Origin: PNNG01 sp046291695
GTDB lineage: Bacteria; Bacteroidota; Bacteroidia; UBA7662
DNA length: 64,000 nt
Direction of reading: 5' to 3'
Assembly (NCBI GenBank): GCA_046291695.1
Contig: JBKBSO010000015.1
Span: forward strand, 1 to 64,000
Positions 36,261 to 44,500 of this stretch are shown piece by piece; positions within the stretch are counted from its first letter, which is position 1; every line of letters starts with the position of its first letter. The translations under genes were made by a program, and so were the position numbers. The notes below the pieces were generated by a model, which was not told the origin of the DNA, did not search any database, and saw only the letters and a list, made by a program, of their open reading frames with translations.

Positions 36261-37423
36261 GCTTCTTTTTTTCGTACTTCGCTGAATAGTCGGTCCAGTT
36301 GCAGGCATTGACGCCACCAAATGCGGAAGCCCGGGTCGATGATGTCGATTGTCCCGTCGAAGCGGTCAATGATTTCTTTGTCTTCCAGCGCCTTGAGTAC
36401 CCGGCTTACATTGGCCGAACTGTTGAGACCATGGTCTTGTAAGTAATCGTAGGAATTCATCGGTCGGCTATCGCCCATCACGATGGCATGCATCAAATTC
36501 ACCTGCATATTACTCAGGCTATCAAACAGCCTTTGATAAAGCGGAAAGCCTTGGGTAATAAGTTCGCGCAAGGCCATTTCCAACTCATTCTCAGTTGCCG
36601 TATGCTCGGTATAGTTGAAGGTCAAAAAAGCCAATTGTTGCACATAGTAAGGCTTGTTTTCCATCAAATCAATCAGCTCGCAAGCAACAGCAGGTGCAAT
36701 TTTTTTACCGAATGCCGTAAAACGTTTTACGATGTAACGCTCAAATTCAATGGCCGGAATTTTGTCGAGGTACATCACTTGTCCGAAGTTGTAAAACGGG
36801 TAGTGTTGCTTTTCGAAAAATTGCGACATCATATGCCGTTTGCTCCCGTATAGCACATAGCTCACGTGCTGGTGGTGCTGCCAATGCGACCGCAACAGCT
36901 TTTGAAATGCCAACGAATCGGCCAAGTATTCGAAATTCTGGAATTCATCGATGCAAATTACCAGGCGTATGTTCTTTTCCTTGGCAATTTGCTCGGCCAG
37001 ATTCAGCATCCGCGCCGTATCAGGCGGATTGTTCTTAAAGTCGAAATCCAGGTCGATACTTTGATCGGGATGTTGGCCGAACGAAATTTTTGGCGTGATG
37101 TTACCCAGCCAGCGGCCCAAATCTTTGAGAGCTGTTTCGAGTTTGCTGTGGGTAGCTGCCACTACCGTACGGCCTAGCAGTTCAAAAAATTCGTGCTCTT
37201 CGCGTACACTAAACAAATCGAGCTGGCAAACAACCAGCTTTTTACTTTGGTATTTGTGCGCAAAATAGCGCACCAAAGATGACTTTCCCCACCGCCTTGG
37301 CGCTATTAATATGGTGTTGATGCCTTGACTGGCATTGCGATGCAATCTTTCGAGATCTTCCATCCGATTTACAAAGGCCTCAGGACCAGCCACACGGCCA
37401 TACGGAAATGCAGTTAAGCTCAT
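36257..37423 (-). CDS. AAA ATPase with C-terminal winged helix (PF01637-like)
   Basis: 388 residues from ATG 37423; a TTG two codons earlier is possible. Walker A is IAPRRWGKSSLV (~42-50), Walker B is LVICIDEFQNFEYL (~155-168), and the C-terminal ~100 residues look like a winged helix (MHAIVMGDSRPMNSYDYLQDHGLNSSANVSRVLKALEDKEII). The closest family is the archaeal-type ATPase/COG1672 group, with unknown role. The DNA immediately upstream is a cluster of palindromes. It may be self-regulated, but this is inferred only from the array. Confidence 0.85.
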   Translation of the reverse strand: MSLTAFPYGRVAGPEAFVNRMEDLERLHRNASQGINTILIAPRRWGKSSLVRYFAHKYQSKKLVVCQLDLFSVREEHEFFELLGRTVVAATHSKLETALKDLGRWLGNITPKISFGQHPDQSIDLDFDFKNNPPDTARMLNLAEQIAKEKNIRLVICIDEFQNFEYLADSLAFQKLLRSHWQHHQHVSYVLYGSKRHMMSQFFEKQHYPFYNFGQVMYLDKIPAIEFERYIVKRFTAFGKKIAPAVACELIDLMENKPYYVQQLAFLTFNYTEHTATENELEMALRELITQGFPLYQRLFDSLSNMQVNLMHAIVMGDSRPMNSYDYLQDHGLNSSANVSRVLKALEDKEIIDRFDGTIDIIDPGFRIWWRQCLQLDRLFSEVRKKEA

Positions 37424-37443
37424 ATCCAAAGATATGAAACAAG

Positions 37444-37500
37444 TTTGTTAGTAACAAATATATTTGTAACAAACCTGTTAGTAACAAGATTGTTACATCT
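37444..37500. promoter_or_regulatory. Cluster of TGTTAxTAACA-type palindromes upstream of AAA ATPase
   Basis: Site 1 is TTTGTTA-G-TAACAAA (37444-37458), a perfect 15-bp palindrome. Site 2 is TTTGT-A-ACAAA (37463-37473). Site 3 is TGTTA-G-TAACA (37476-37486). A fourth half-like TTGTTACA follows at 37490. All lie between the ATPase start and the end of the aminotransferase gene. The spacing of about 10-20 bp resembles an operator or iteron array. Confidence 0.7.
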
Positions 37501-38755
37501 ACATCAATGCTGATAAAGCCTTTTCAAGTGCTGCCAACGCCTGTGCCACCTCTTCGGGCCGGCAGGTGCCCACACTGAGGCGGTACCAACTGCTGTTGGT
37601 GCTTGCACCAAAAGCGTAGAACGGCACCACGGCCAAGCCGGCTGCTTCGAGTACATAAGCCGTTACCTCGCGGGTGTCGGCCAACACCCGGCCATCGGGT
37701 GTGGTGAGCCCTTTTAAATTGAGTTGGATGGTGAGGTAAATGGCCGCCTGCGGCGCAATACAATCGACCGGATGTCCGGCAGCCTTTAAGCGCATGAAGC
37801 CTTCATAAAAGCCCTGCAAGCGACCAAACACCGCTGCTTTAAAGTTGTTCAAAAAGAGCTCGACTGCTTGGTCGTTGTTCAAAAAATCAGCCACGGCCAT
37901 TTGTTCGGCCTTGGGTGCCCAAGCGCCCACATGGCCTAAAATCGATTTCATCTTGTCGATGACCTTACGTGGCCCGAAGCTCCAACCCACCCGAACACCT
38001 GTAGCGGCAAAGGCCTTCGATAAACCATCAACAAAAATGGTATAATCGCGCATTTCAGGCCGCAAGCTCACTGGGTCGAAATGACGGGTGCTGCCCAAGG
38101 TGAGCATCCAGTAAATTTGGTCGTACATGAGGTACACCGGCTTGCAACCGGGGCCTCGGCGTTTGTTTTCGGCCAAAATGAGGTCACATATTTCGGCCAA
38201 TTCCTGCTGACCGAATACGGTGCCCGTAGGATTGAGGGGCGAACAGACCGCCACCAAAGTAGTTTCCGACAAATAAGGTGCGATTTGGGCAGCTGTGGGC
38301 ATGAAATTTTCGTCGGGGCCTACCTGCAGTTCAATACCCTGCGCTCCGCTGAGGTGACAATAATGGTTGTTGTTCCACGATGGCACGGCATAAACTACTT
38401 TGTCGCCCGGGTCGAGCAAAGTTTGGTAAATGGCATAAATCAATGGACGTGCGCCGCCGGCAATGAGGTAGTCGTCGGGAGTATAGTTGAGGCCACCGTG
38501 TTTTTTCATAAAAGCGCTCACGGCAGTCCGCAATTCCACCACCCCATTGGCTGCGGGATAATTGGTGTGTCCTTGAGCATAGGCTTGTTGGATACCTGCA
38601 TTCAGTTCGGCAGGAATCGGGAAAACCGCAGGATCGAAATCACCAATTGTGTAATTATAGATACGTGCACCGGCTTTTATCTTCTGATTAATTTCGCCAG
38701 CCAATTTGATGATTTCTGAGCCGATAAGATTTTCGGCCATTTCCGATACCTGCAT
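37499..38755 (-). CDS. PLP-dependent class I/II aminotransferase
   Basis: 418 residues from ATG 38755 (MQVSEMAENLIGSEI); a longer frame upstream (to 38896) enters the ABC exporter gene and was rejected. Fold type I aminotransferase: TNYPAANGVVELR near the N-terminus, NPTGTVF, and the PLP lysine in VDGLSKAFAATGVRVGW. It is most like aspartate/aromatic aminotransferases; the amino donor is uncertain. It is followed by the palindrome array and ATPase gene, and preceded by the ABC exporter 37 bp away. Confidence 0.93.
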   Translation of the reverse strand: MQVSEMAENLIGSEIIKLAGEINQKIKAGARIYNYTIGDFDPAVFPIPAELNAGIQQAYAQGHTNYPAANGVVELRTAVSAFMKKHGGLNYTPDDYLIAGGARPLIYAIYQTLLDPGDKVVYAVPSWNNNHYCHLSGAQGIELQVGPDENFMPTAAQIAPYLSETTLVAVCSPLNPTGTVFGQQELAEICDLILAENKRRGPGCKPVYLMYDQIYWMLTLGSTRHFDPVSLRPEMRDYTIFVDGLSKAFAATGVRVGWSFGPRKVIDKMKSILGHVGAWAPKAEQMAVADFLNNDQAVELFLNNFKAAVFGRLQGFYEGFMRLKAAGHPVDCIAPQAAIYLTIQLNLKGLTTPDGRVLADTREVTAYVLEAAGLAVVPFYAFGASTNSSWYRLSVGTCRPEEVAQALAALEKALSALM

Positions 38756-38792
38756 GCTGTGTAATTTTAGGTAAATATAGCAGGATACGCTT

Positions 38793-40619
38793 TTAAAGCT
38801 GTTGCATTTTAATGAGTTTGCGATAACTGCCACTTGCGGCCATGAGCTCATTATGATGGCCGGTTTCAACAATTCGGCCGTTTTCGAGTACCACAATTAA
38901 ATCGGCATGCTGAATGGTGCTTAGGCGGTGTGCAATAACCAATGAGGTTCGGTTGGCCATTAAGCTGGTAAGGGCTTCCTGAACCAGCTTCTCCGACTCC
39001 GTATCGAGGGCTGAGGTAGCTTCGTCGAGGATAAGGATAGGGGGATTTTTGTACACTGCACGGGCTATGCTCAGGCGTTGACGTTGTCCCCCACTCAATC
39101 GCATACCCCGATCGCCGATTACCGTTTCGTATCCTTGCTCAAGTTGCTCAATAAAATCATGTGCATTGGCCACCTTGGCCGCAGCCACAACCTGTTCCAT
39201 ATCTGGCGCTTCGATACCAAAGGCAATATTGGCGGTTATGGTGTCATTAAACAAGATGCTTTCCTGACTTACTATACCCATAAGGTGGTGAATGTTGGCT
39301 AGCTTAAACTCGCGTAAATCAACCCCATCAAGGTATACTGCCCCCTCAACCGGGTCAATAAAGCGGGGTATCAAATCGGCAAGCGTACTTTTACCAGCAC
39401 CAGAAGGGCCAACCAAGGCCACCATTTTTCCTTTGGGAATATGTAATTGAATATTTCTAAGCACCCAGTCGTCACCATACTTAAAGCTAAGATTTCGAAG
39501 CTCGATTTCGTCTTTAAAATCGCTAATATGCAAGGCATTGCTCTTTTCTTTGACTGGGTTTTCGGTATCCAGCAAACTAAACACACGCTCTGCCGCTGCC
39601 AAACCACGTTGTATGTTGGTTAGGGCCTGAGTAATGGATTTGGCAGGCAAAAGCAATTGCGCATAAAGAATGATGTAGGTAATAAATTCGCTTGAACTTA
39701 ACTCGCTATTGCCACTTATGGTTAAGCTCCCTCCATACAAAATAATGGTAAGCACAACAGCAAAGCCAAAAATTTCGGAAACAGGCGCTGCCAATTCCTT
39801 CCGGTTGAAAATGCTTTTGAGCATCCGCCGGTAATTGCTATTTTCGGCATCGAACTTTCGCTGCACCGCACCTACGGCATTAAACGCCTTGATGATGCGG
39901 ATGCCCGAAATGGTTTCTTCCATCACTGACATGATGTTGCCAAGGTACATTTGGCTCCTCCCCGCGTCACGCTTAAGCTTGCGCGAAATACTTCCCATTA
40001 CAAATCCCGAAAAGGGCACCACCACAAAACTAAAAATGGTAAGCTTTACCGAAATCGAAAACAAAACAATCACATACCCGATCAGCAACAAGGGCTCACG
40101 TAACAAATTCTGCATACTGCTCACCACTGAGTTTTCGATTTCCGAAACATCATTAGAAACTACAGAAATCAGATTGCCCTTGCGCTGCTGATTAAAAAAG
40201 CCAACATGCAAACTCGAAAGTCGGTTAAATAAGCGCTGGCGCATCCGCAAAACCACCATGGTACGCATATTATTCAATACACGCTGACTCCAATACCTGA
40301 AGCCATTGGCCAATAATACCGACACCATTACCACCCCTACCACAAATTTTAAAGCGCCCATTTTACCATGTTCGCTCATCACACCATAAAAATAATAGTT
40401 GAAGTAGTCTTTGATGTAGCCCGCACTAAAGCTAAACGAGGGTGCGGACGTGTGTTGATCTTCAGGACCAACCGAATCAAATATGATGTTGAGCAGGGGA
40501 ATAAGTAAGGTAAAATTGCATATGCCAAAAGTAATGGCAAGCACCGATAAGGTAAAATAAGCCGGAATGAAATTTTGCAACGGACGTGCAAATGACAGAA
40601 TACGCCAGTAAGTCTTCAC
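38793..40619 (-). CDS. ABC exporter, MsbA-like (fused permease and ATPase)
   Basis: 608 residues from a GTG start. The first ~330 residues form six membrane helices; the nucleotide-binding domain has Walker A GPSGAGKST, the signature LSGGQRQR, Walker B ILILDEATSALD and an H-loop in IAHRLST. A homodimer should flip lipid or export drugs across the inner membrane. A lipid A role is plausible but not shown. A TACCTTTG box ends five bases before the GTG, so the mRNA could be almost leaderless. Confidence 0.94.
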   Translation of the reverse strand: MKTYWRILSFARPLQNFIPAYFTLSVLAITFGICNFTLLIPLLNIIFDSVGPEDQHTSAPSFSFSAGYIKDYFNYYFYGVMSEHGKMGALKFVVGVVMVSVLLANGFRYWSQRVLNNMRTMVVLRMRQRLFNRLSSLHVGFFNQQRKGNLISVVSNDVSEIENSVVSSMQNLLREPLLLIGYVIVLFSISVKLTIFSFVVVPFSGFVMGSISRKLKRDAGRSQMYLGNIMSVMEETISGIRIIKAFNAVGAVQRKFDAENSNYRRMLKSIFNRKELAAPVSEIFGFAVVLTIILYGGSLTISGNSELSSSEFITYIILYAQLLLPAKSITQALTNIQRGLAAAERVFSLLDTENPVKEKSNALHISDFKDEIELRNLSFKYGDDWVLRNIQLHIPKGKMVALVGPSGAGKSTLADLIPRFIDPVEGAVYLDGVDLREFKLANIHHLMGIVSQESILFNDTITANIAFGIEAPDMEQVVAAAKVANAHDFIEQLEQGYETVIGDRGMRLSGGQRQRLSIARAVYKNPPILILDEATSALDTESEKLVQEALTSLMANRTSLVIAHRLSTIQHADLIVVLENGRIVETGHHNELMAASGSYRKLIKMQQL

Positions 40620-40623
40620 GGGG

Positions 40624-40631
40624 CAAAGGTA
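40624..40631 (-). promoter_or_regulatory. Candidate -7 box (TACCTTTG) for ABC exporter
   Basis: Reverse-strand TAnnTTTG box only about 5 bp before the GTG start. Confidence 0.45.
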
Positions 40632-40672
40632 AGTGTTTTTATGTGCTCTAAAACATGGTGAATTGCTGGCTG

Positions 40673-40710
40673 TAAAACCAAAAGGGGTGCCACTTTTCGG
40701 ACACCCCTTT
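40673..40710 (-). terminator. Rho-independent terminator of M49 peptidase gene
   Basis: Perfect 9-bp stem AAAGGGGTG / CACCCCTTT (40681-40689 with 40702-40710) and a reverse-strand TTGGTTTT tail, just after the M49 stop. Confidence 0.8.
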
Positions 40711-40725
40711 CAAACGTCTCAATGA

Positions 40726-42789
40726 TTAATTAATAACCGGCAGATGCGCATTATGCTTACCAAACTCCATCATCTGCTCTGTAAAGTTGTCGGGATAACT
40801 CAGTTGAACATCCACAATTTTATCGTTTTCATATACAGCCGTCAATTTAGGCTGAATAAAACCGCTGTAGGGTTTAGAGTCGATTTTGAGGAAGCGGGCT
40901 TTGACTTCACGAAGCAATTCCTGATCTACCACCACCCCGTAATTTTCAACCAGTGCCTGGCCGGCTGCAAAATCGCCTTCGCTTTTAATGCGCTGAATTT
41001 CACGCAATAACTCGCCAAAAATTTCACGTAACTTTTCGTAATCGTTCACAACAAAGTAAGTTTTACCATCACGAAGTTTACGCTCAATTACATTTTCGGC
41101 CTTGCCCCTTTCATACGCCCAGGCGGCATTGAGCTGACGGTTACGCATGTGCGATTCTTCCAGATTATCCCCTTCATCAAGACGGCGTAACTGCAGCATA
41201 AGTCCATTGCGGATATATCCATCATATTCCGCCTTGCCTACTTCGAGTGATGGCATTACACCAAGCTCAATCAGTTTGGGATCCAACACAAAATACAAGG
41301 CTACCAGGTCGGCCCGTGCTTCTTCGAGGGTAGATGCATACTGCTTGAGGGTTTCTTTAGGTGTGCCAATACCCGGATTAAGCTGTCCGCTGGCATGGCC
41401 GATAACTTCGTGCAAATCGGTATGCAAATCGCCCGCCAAGGCTCCATACTTACGTGAGCGATCGACTTGTTCTTGGTCCCAAGCAAATTCTTCGATGGCG
41501 CTGCCTTTGCTCGACACTTCATTATAGGCATATACGATGTTGCCTAATGAAACAGATTTGGAGCCATGGTCTTTGCGAATCCAGTCGGCATTAGGAAGGT
41601 TGATTCCAATAGGCGTAGCCGGCGCAGCATCGCCCGACTCCTGCACCACCGTGATTACCTTGGCCGAAATGCCTTTTACTTCGGCCTTTTTGTGCTCGGG
41701 CAAAATAGGAGAATGGTCTTCGAACCACTGAGCCGCATCGCCTATCGCCTTAATGCGACGAGTGGCTTCCATATCTCGTACCGACACCACCGACTCGAAG
41801 GAAGCCTTCATGCCCAAGGGATCACCATATACTTCGATAAATCCATTGACCACATCAATCATCGACTCGGTGTCTTCTACCCAGGCAATGTTGTATGCAT
41901 CCCAATCGCGTAAATCACCGCTTTTATAATATTGAACCAGCAACTCCAGCGCCTTCTTTTGCTTGTCGTTTTCAGCTACGGTTATGGCTTTTTGGAGCCA
42001 ATACACAATTTTATCGATGGCCGATCCATACATGCCGCCCGATTTCCAGGTTTTTTCAACCAGCATGCCGTTTTCTTTAACTACCTTAGAATTAAGCCCG
42101 TACCAAATGGGGGTAGGATCGTCTTTTACTTTCTGAGCGGCGTAAAAAGCTTCTACCTCAGCCTGGCTTACGCCTTCGTAAAAATTATTGGCAGAAGTTA
42201 CTATCAAATCAACTCCCGACTCCTGATTTACACGCTTGGCGGCAACGTCAGGATCAAATAGCACAGGCATTAAAAAACTGATTAGCTCTTCGCGATTCCC
42301 AATCAAACCTTCAATTACAGGAAATTCGGCCTTTTCGGAGCCTTGTACCAGGCTGGCAAAATAATCGGTACTAAATTCCGGCATCAGCTTACGGGTGCTG
42401 TAATGGTGATGTATTCCATTACTAAACCATACGCGCTTGGTGTATTCCATGAATTTTTCCCATTCCGCCCCGCTGCGATCCCCCTCGTAATGCGCCACTA
42501 TATTTTCTAGGGTTTTGCGGACCAACAGGTTGTATTTAAAGTTTTGGTCCCAAATGATGTCGCGGCCAGCTGCTGCTGCCTCACTCAGGTAATACAATAA
42601 TGATTTCTGTTGGAGGCTAAGCGACTCGAATCCGGGGATGCGGTAGCGCAAAATTTGAAGATCGGCAAACTGATCGGCTACCACTTCAAAATTTTCGACA
42701 GGAGCTTCGGTAGATGATTCCGTTTGTTGACATGCGGAAAGCATACCACCACTTAGGGCTAAAGTCATTAATAGTGTTTTTTTAGACAT
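40726..42789 (-). CDS. Dipeptidyl-peptidase III-like lipoprotein (M49)
   Basis: 687 residues. Lipoprotein signal with LSAC near residue 20. The zinc motif is HEVIGH at 460-465 and the third ligand lies in EEARAD, the M49 pattern (HExxGH plus EExRAD). M49 enzymes release dipeptides from oligopeptides. Here the enzyme would face the periplasm or outside as a lipoprotein, suggesting use in peptide nutrition. It is single, with a terminator behind. Confidence 0.93.
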   Translation of the reverse strand: MSKKTLLMTLALSGGMLSACQQTESSTEAPVENFEVVADQFADLQILRYRIPGFESLSLQQKSLLYYLSEAAAAGRDIIWDQNFKYNLLVRKTLENIVAHYEGDRSGAEWEKFMEYTKRVWFSNGIHHHYSTRKLMPEFSTDYFASLVQGSEKAEFPVIEGLIGNREELISFLMPVLFDPDVAAKRVNQESGVDLIVTSANNFYEGVSQAEVEAFYAAQKVKDDPTPIWYGLNSKVVKENGMLVEKTWKSGGMYGSAIDKIVYWLQKAITVAENDKQKKALELLVQYYKSGDLRDWDAYNIAWVEDTESMIDVVNGFIEVYGDPLGMKASFESVVSVRDMEATRRIKAIGDAAQWFEDHSPILPEHKKAEVKGISAKVITVVQESGDAAPATPIGINLPNADWIRKDHGSKSVSLGNIVYAYNEVSSKGSAIEEFAWDQEQVDRSRKYGALAGDLHTDLHEVIGHASGQLNPGIGTPKETLKQYASTLEEARADLVALYFVLDPKLIELGVMPSLEVGKAEYDGYIRNGLMLQLRRLDEGDNLEESHMRNRQLNAAWAYERGKAENVIERKLRDGKTYFVVNDYEKLREIFGELLREIQRIKSEGDFAAGQALVENYGVVVDQELLREVKARFLKIDSKPYSGFIQPKLTAVYENDKIVDVQLSYPDNFTEQMMEFGKHNAHLPVIN

Positions 42790-42840
42790 TGCTTTTTGGT
42801 TGTGTGTGGTTGAAGATGATATCTATTGGGCTAAAATTAA

Positions 42841-42848
42841 TAGATTTG
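42841..42848 (+). promoter_or_regulatory. Candidate -7 box (TAGATTTG) for scpB
   Basis: Exact TAnnTTTG match 10 bp before the scpB ATG. Confidence 0.4.
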
Positions 42849-42858
42849 CTCCATACCT

Positions 42859-43443
42859 ATGGCGAGGCATCAAGACTTAACATTTTTAAGGGCTCAAATA
42901 GAGGCGCTGATTTTTGCGTCGGAAAAGCCCATGCCGTTAACTGAGCTACAACGTTTGCTCAGCAATTATCACGAATACGTCTTTGAAATGGACTTTATCA
43001 AAAGATTGGTAGACGATGTTCAACAGGATGTAGAAAAACGCATTGGGGGTTTCGAATTGTGTGAAAGAGGCGGCGGATATGGCTTTTACAGCAGGCCCGA
43101 TTACCACGATTTGCTGGAAATGGCTGCAGCCGAAGGCAGCCGCAAGCGTTTATCTACTGCTGCACTCGAAACCTTATCAATCATTGCCTATAAACAGCCG
43201 GTTACCAAGTCGGAACTCGAAAGCATCAGGGGGGTTAACTGCGACTACAGCATTCAACGTTTGCTCGAAAAGAACCTCATTAGCTTATTAGGCCGTAGTG
43301 AAGGTCCCGGGCGGCCTACGCTTTATGGAACTTCCGATTTCTTTATGGAGTATTTCGGCATAAATGGTCTGCACGAATTGCCTCAGCTCAAAGAACTCGA
43401 ATCGGGAAGCAACGAAATAGGCCAGGCTTCAGAAAACGAATAA
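42859..43443 (+). CDS. scpB: Segregation and condensation protein B
   Basis: 194 residues. Two winged-helix domains: residues ~10-80 (LRAQIEALIFASEKPMPLTELQRLL) and the conserved LSTAALETLSIIAYKQPVTKSELESIRGVNCDYSIQRLLEKNLI, which is the ScpB core. A GRSEGPGRPTLYGTSDFFMEYFG segment follows, also diagnostic. With SMC and ScpA it forms the chromosome condensing complex. scpA is not in this window. Confidence 0.96.
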   Translation: MARHQDLTFLRAQIEALIFASEKPMPLTELQRLLSNYHEYVFEMDFIKRLVDDVQQDVEKRIGGFELCERGGGYGFYSRPDYHDLLEMAAAEGSRKRLSTAALETLSIIAYKQPVTKSELESIRGVNCDYSIQRLLEKNLISLLGRSEGPGRPTLYGTSDFFMEYFGINGLHELPQLKELESGSNEIGQASENE

Positions 43444-43447
43444 TGCT

Positions 43448-44500
43448 TTACCTCAGATCCTTGTTGTACAGGGCATAATTCACCCGCTCGTAGGGAAACG
43501 GATCTGTAAAACGCAACGAAGGATTATCGTCGCGCATCAGGCAAAATACGATATCGTCGTAATACGCTTTAAACGACAACATCCCGTAAGCCCCAAGGTA
43601 ATTCATCAGTCCTTGTTTCCGATAATCAGGATGCACGCCCTGGGTTTTGGCCAACAAGGTACGGTGCTCAAGTAAAGGATAATGCTCCTCGAATTTAGGC
43701 GAATGGTTCAACCTAAGTGGCAGGTAATTGGGCTGACATAAACTAATGGCCACCAATTTTTGCGTGCTGCGTTCTTGTACCAAGACCGAAGTATGCGGAC
43801 AAAGGCCCTCGGCAAAATCGGCATTGTACAGCAGTTCAAACTCCTGCTGGCTCACCACGTTAAAACCCGGATTCTCACCAAAAATATCATTAACCAGTTC
43901 AAAAATTTGTGTCTGGTGGGTCACCCAGCTTTGGCGGTTAAGTGGGATAAAGCCAAAAGGCAGGCTACTCAGCTGATCAACCCATTGCTGCTTACTTATG
44001 TACACTTTAGGGATTACCTGGGTATCCAGTAAGCGGCTTTGAAAAGAGAAAGCCGGGCGGTATCCGAGTTGCTCTAGCATTTTTGGGTACCCATCCGGAT
44101 TAACAGGCTCGCGGTTAAATTGTAACCAGCTTGGGGTCCCTAGTCGCAAACGATAGGCATGCAAGGTGTTGAAGTTTTTTGGGCCTTCGATGCGCGTGCA
44201 TCCTTTGCTCAAGCTCCATTGTTCGAATGCCCCAAATGCCTCTTGATTAAGACGAAAATCGTGAGTGGTTTCCCAAAAACCAAATAGGGCGGTGCTACTC
44301 CCCTTGTCAATCATGCCCAGAAGCCTAATGTTTTGGTGGTCGGTAAAAAGTTGCAACTCAGCATGCCGGGAACGAATTTGTAGCAGGCGATTGATGTAGT
44401 TGCGATCTTCCTCGATCCTCAAAGGCAGGTTTCGATAAACCTGCAAGGGAATTTCAAAAAAGCTATCAGGTAGCTCGTTGTAAACCGGAATGCTTATCAT
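43448..44500 (-). CDS. GNAT-like acyltransferase-family protein
   Basis: 350 residues. The C-terminal part contains an acyl-CoA loop-like segment, KTQGVHPDYRKQGLMNYLGAYG, of the R/Q-x-x-G-x-A type, with strand VAISLCQPNYL before it. The N-terminal half (GFWETTHDFRLNQEAFGAFEQWSL, EGPKNFNTLHAYRL) may be a second, degenerate GNAT copy as in FemAB-like proteins. The substrate is unknown. It overlaps the PEP-synthase-like gene by 4 bp and ends the three-gene operon, so it probably modifies the product of that operon. Confidence 0.75.
   Translation of the reverse strand: MISIPVYNELPDSFFEIPLQVYRNLPLRIEEDRNYINRLLQIRSRHAELQLFTDHQNIRLLGMIDKGSSTALFGFWETTHDFRLNQEAFGAFEQWSLSKGCTRIEGPKNFNTLHAYRLRLGTPSWLQFNREPVNPDGYPKMLEQLGYRPAFSFQSRLLDTQVIPKVYISKQQWVDQLSSLPFGFIPLNRQSWVTHQTQIFELVNDIFGENPGFNVVSQQEFELLYNADFAEGLCPHTSVLVQERSTQKLVAISLCQPNYLPLRLNHSPKFEEHYPLLEHRTLLAKTQGVHPDYRKQGLMNYLGAYGMLSFKAYYDDIVFCLMRDDNPSLRFTDPFPYERVNYALYNKDLR

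Noticed and set aside
35655..36320. 221-residue reverse open frame over dusB
   Set aside because: Antisense to conserved DusB motifs, no family resemblance.
38081..38719. 212-residue forward open frame in the aminotransferase gene
   Set aside because: Antisense shadow of the PLP enzyme, which has all motifs.
38755..38896. Upstream extension of the aminotransferase
   Set aside because: It overlaps the ABC exporter gene end and has no similarity; the inner ATG fits the family start.
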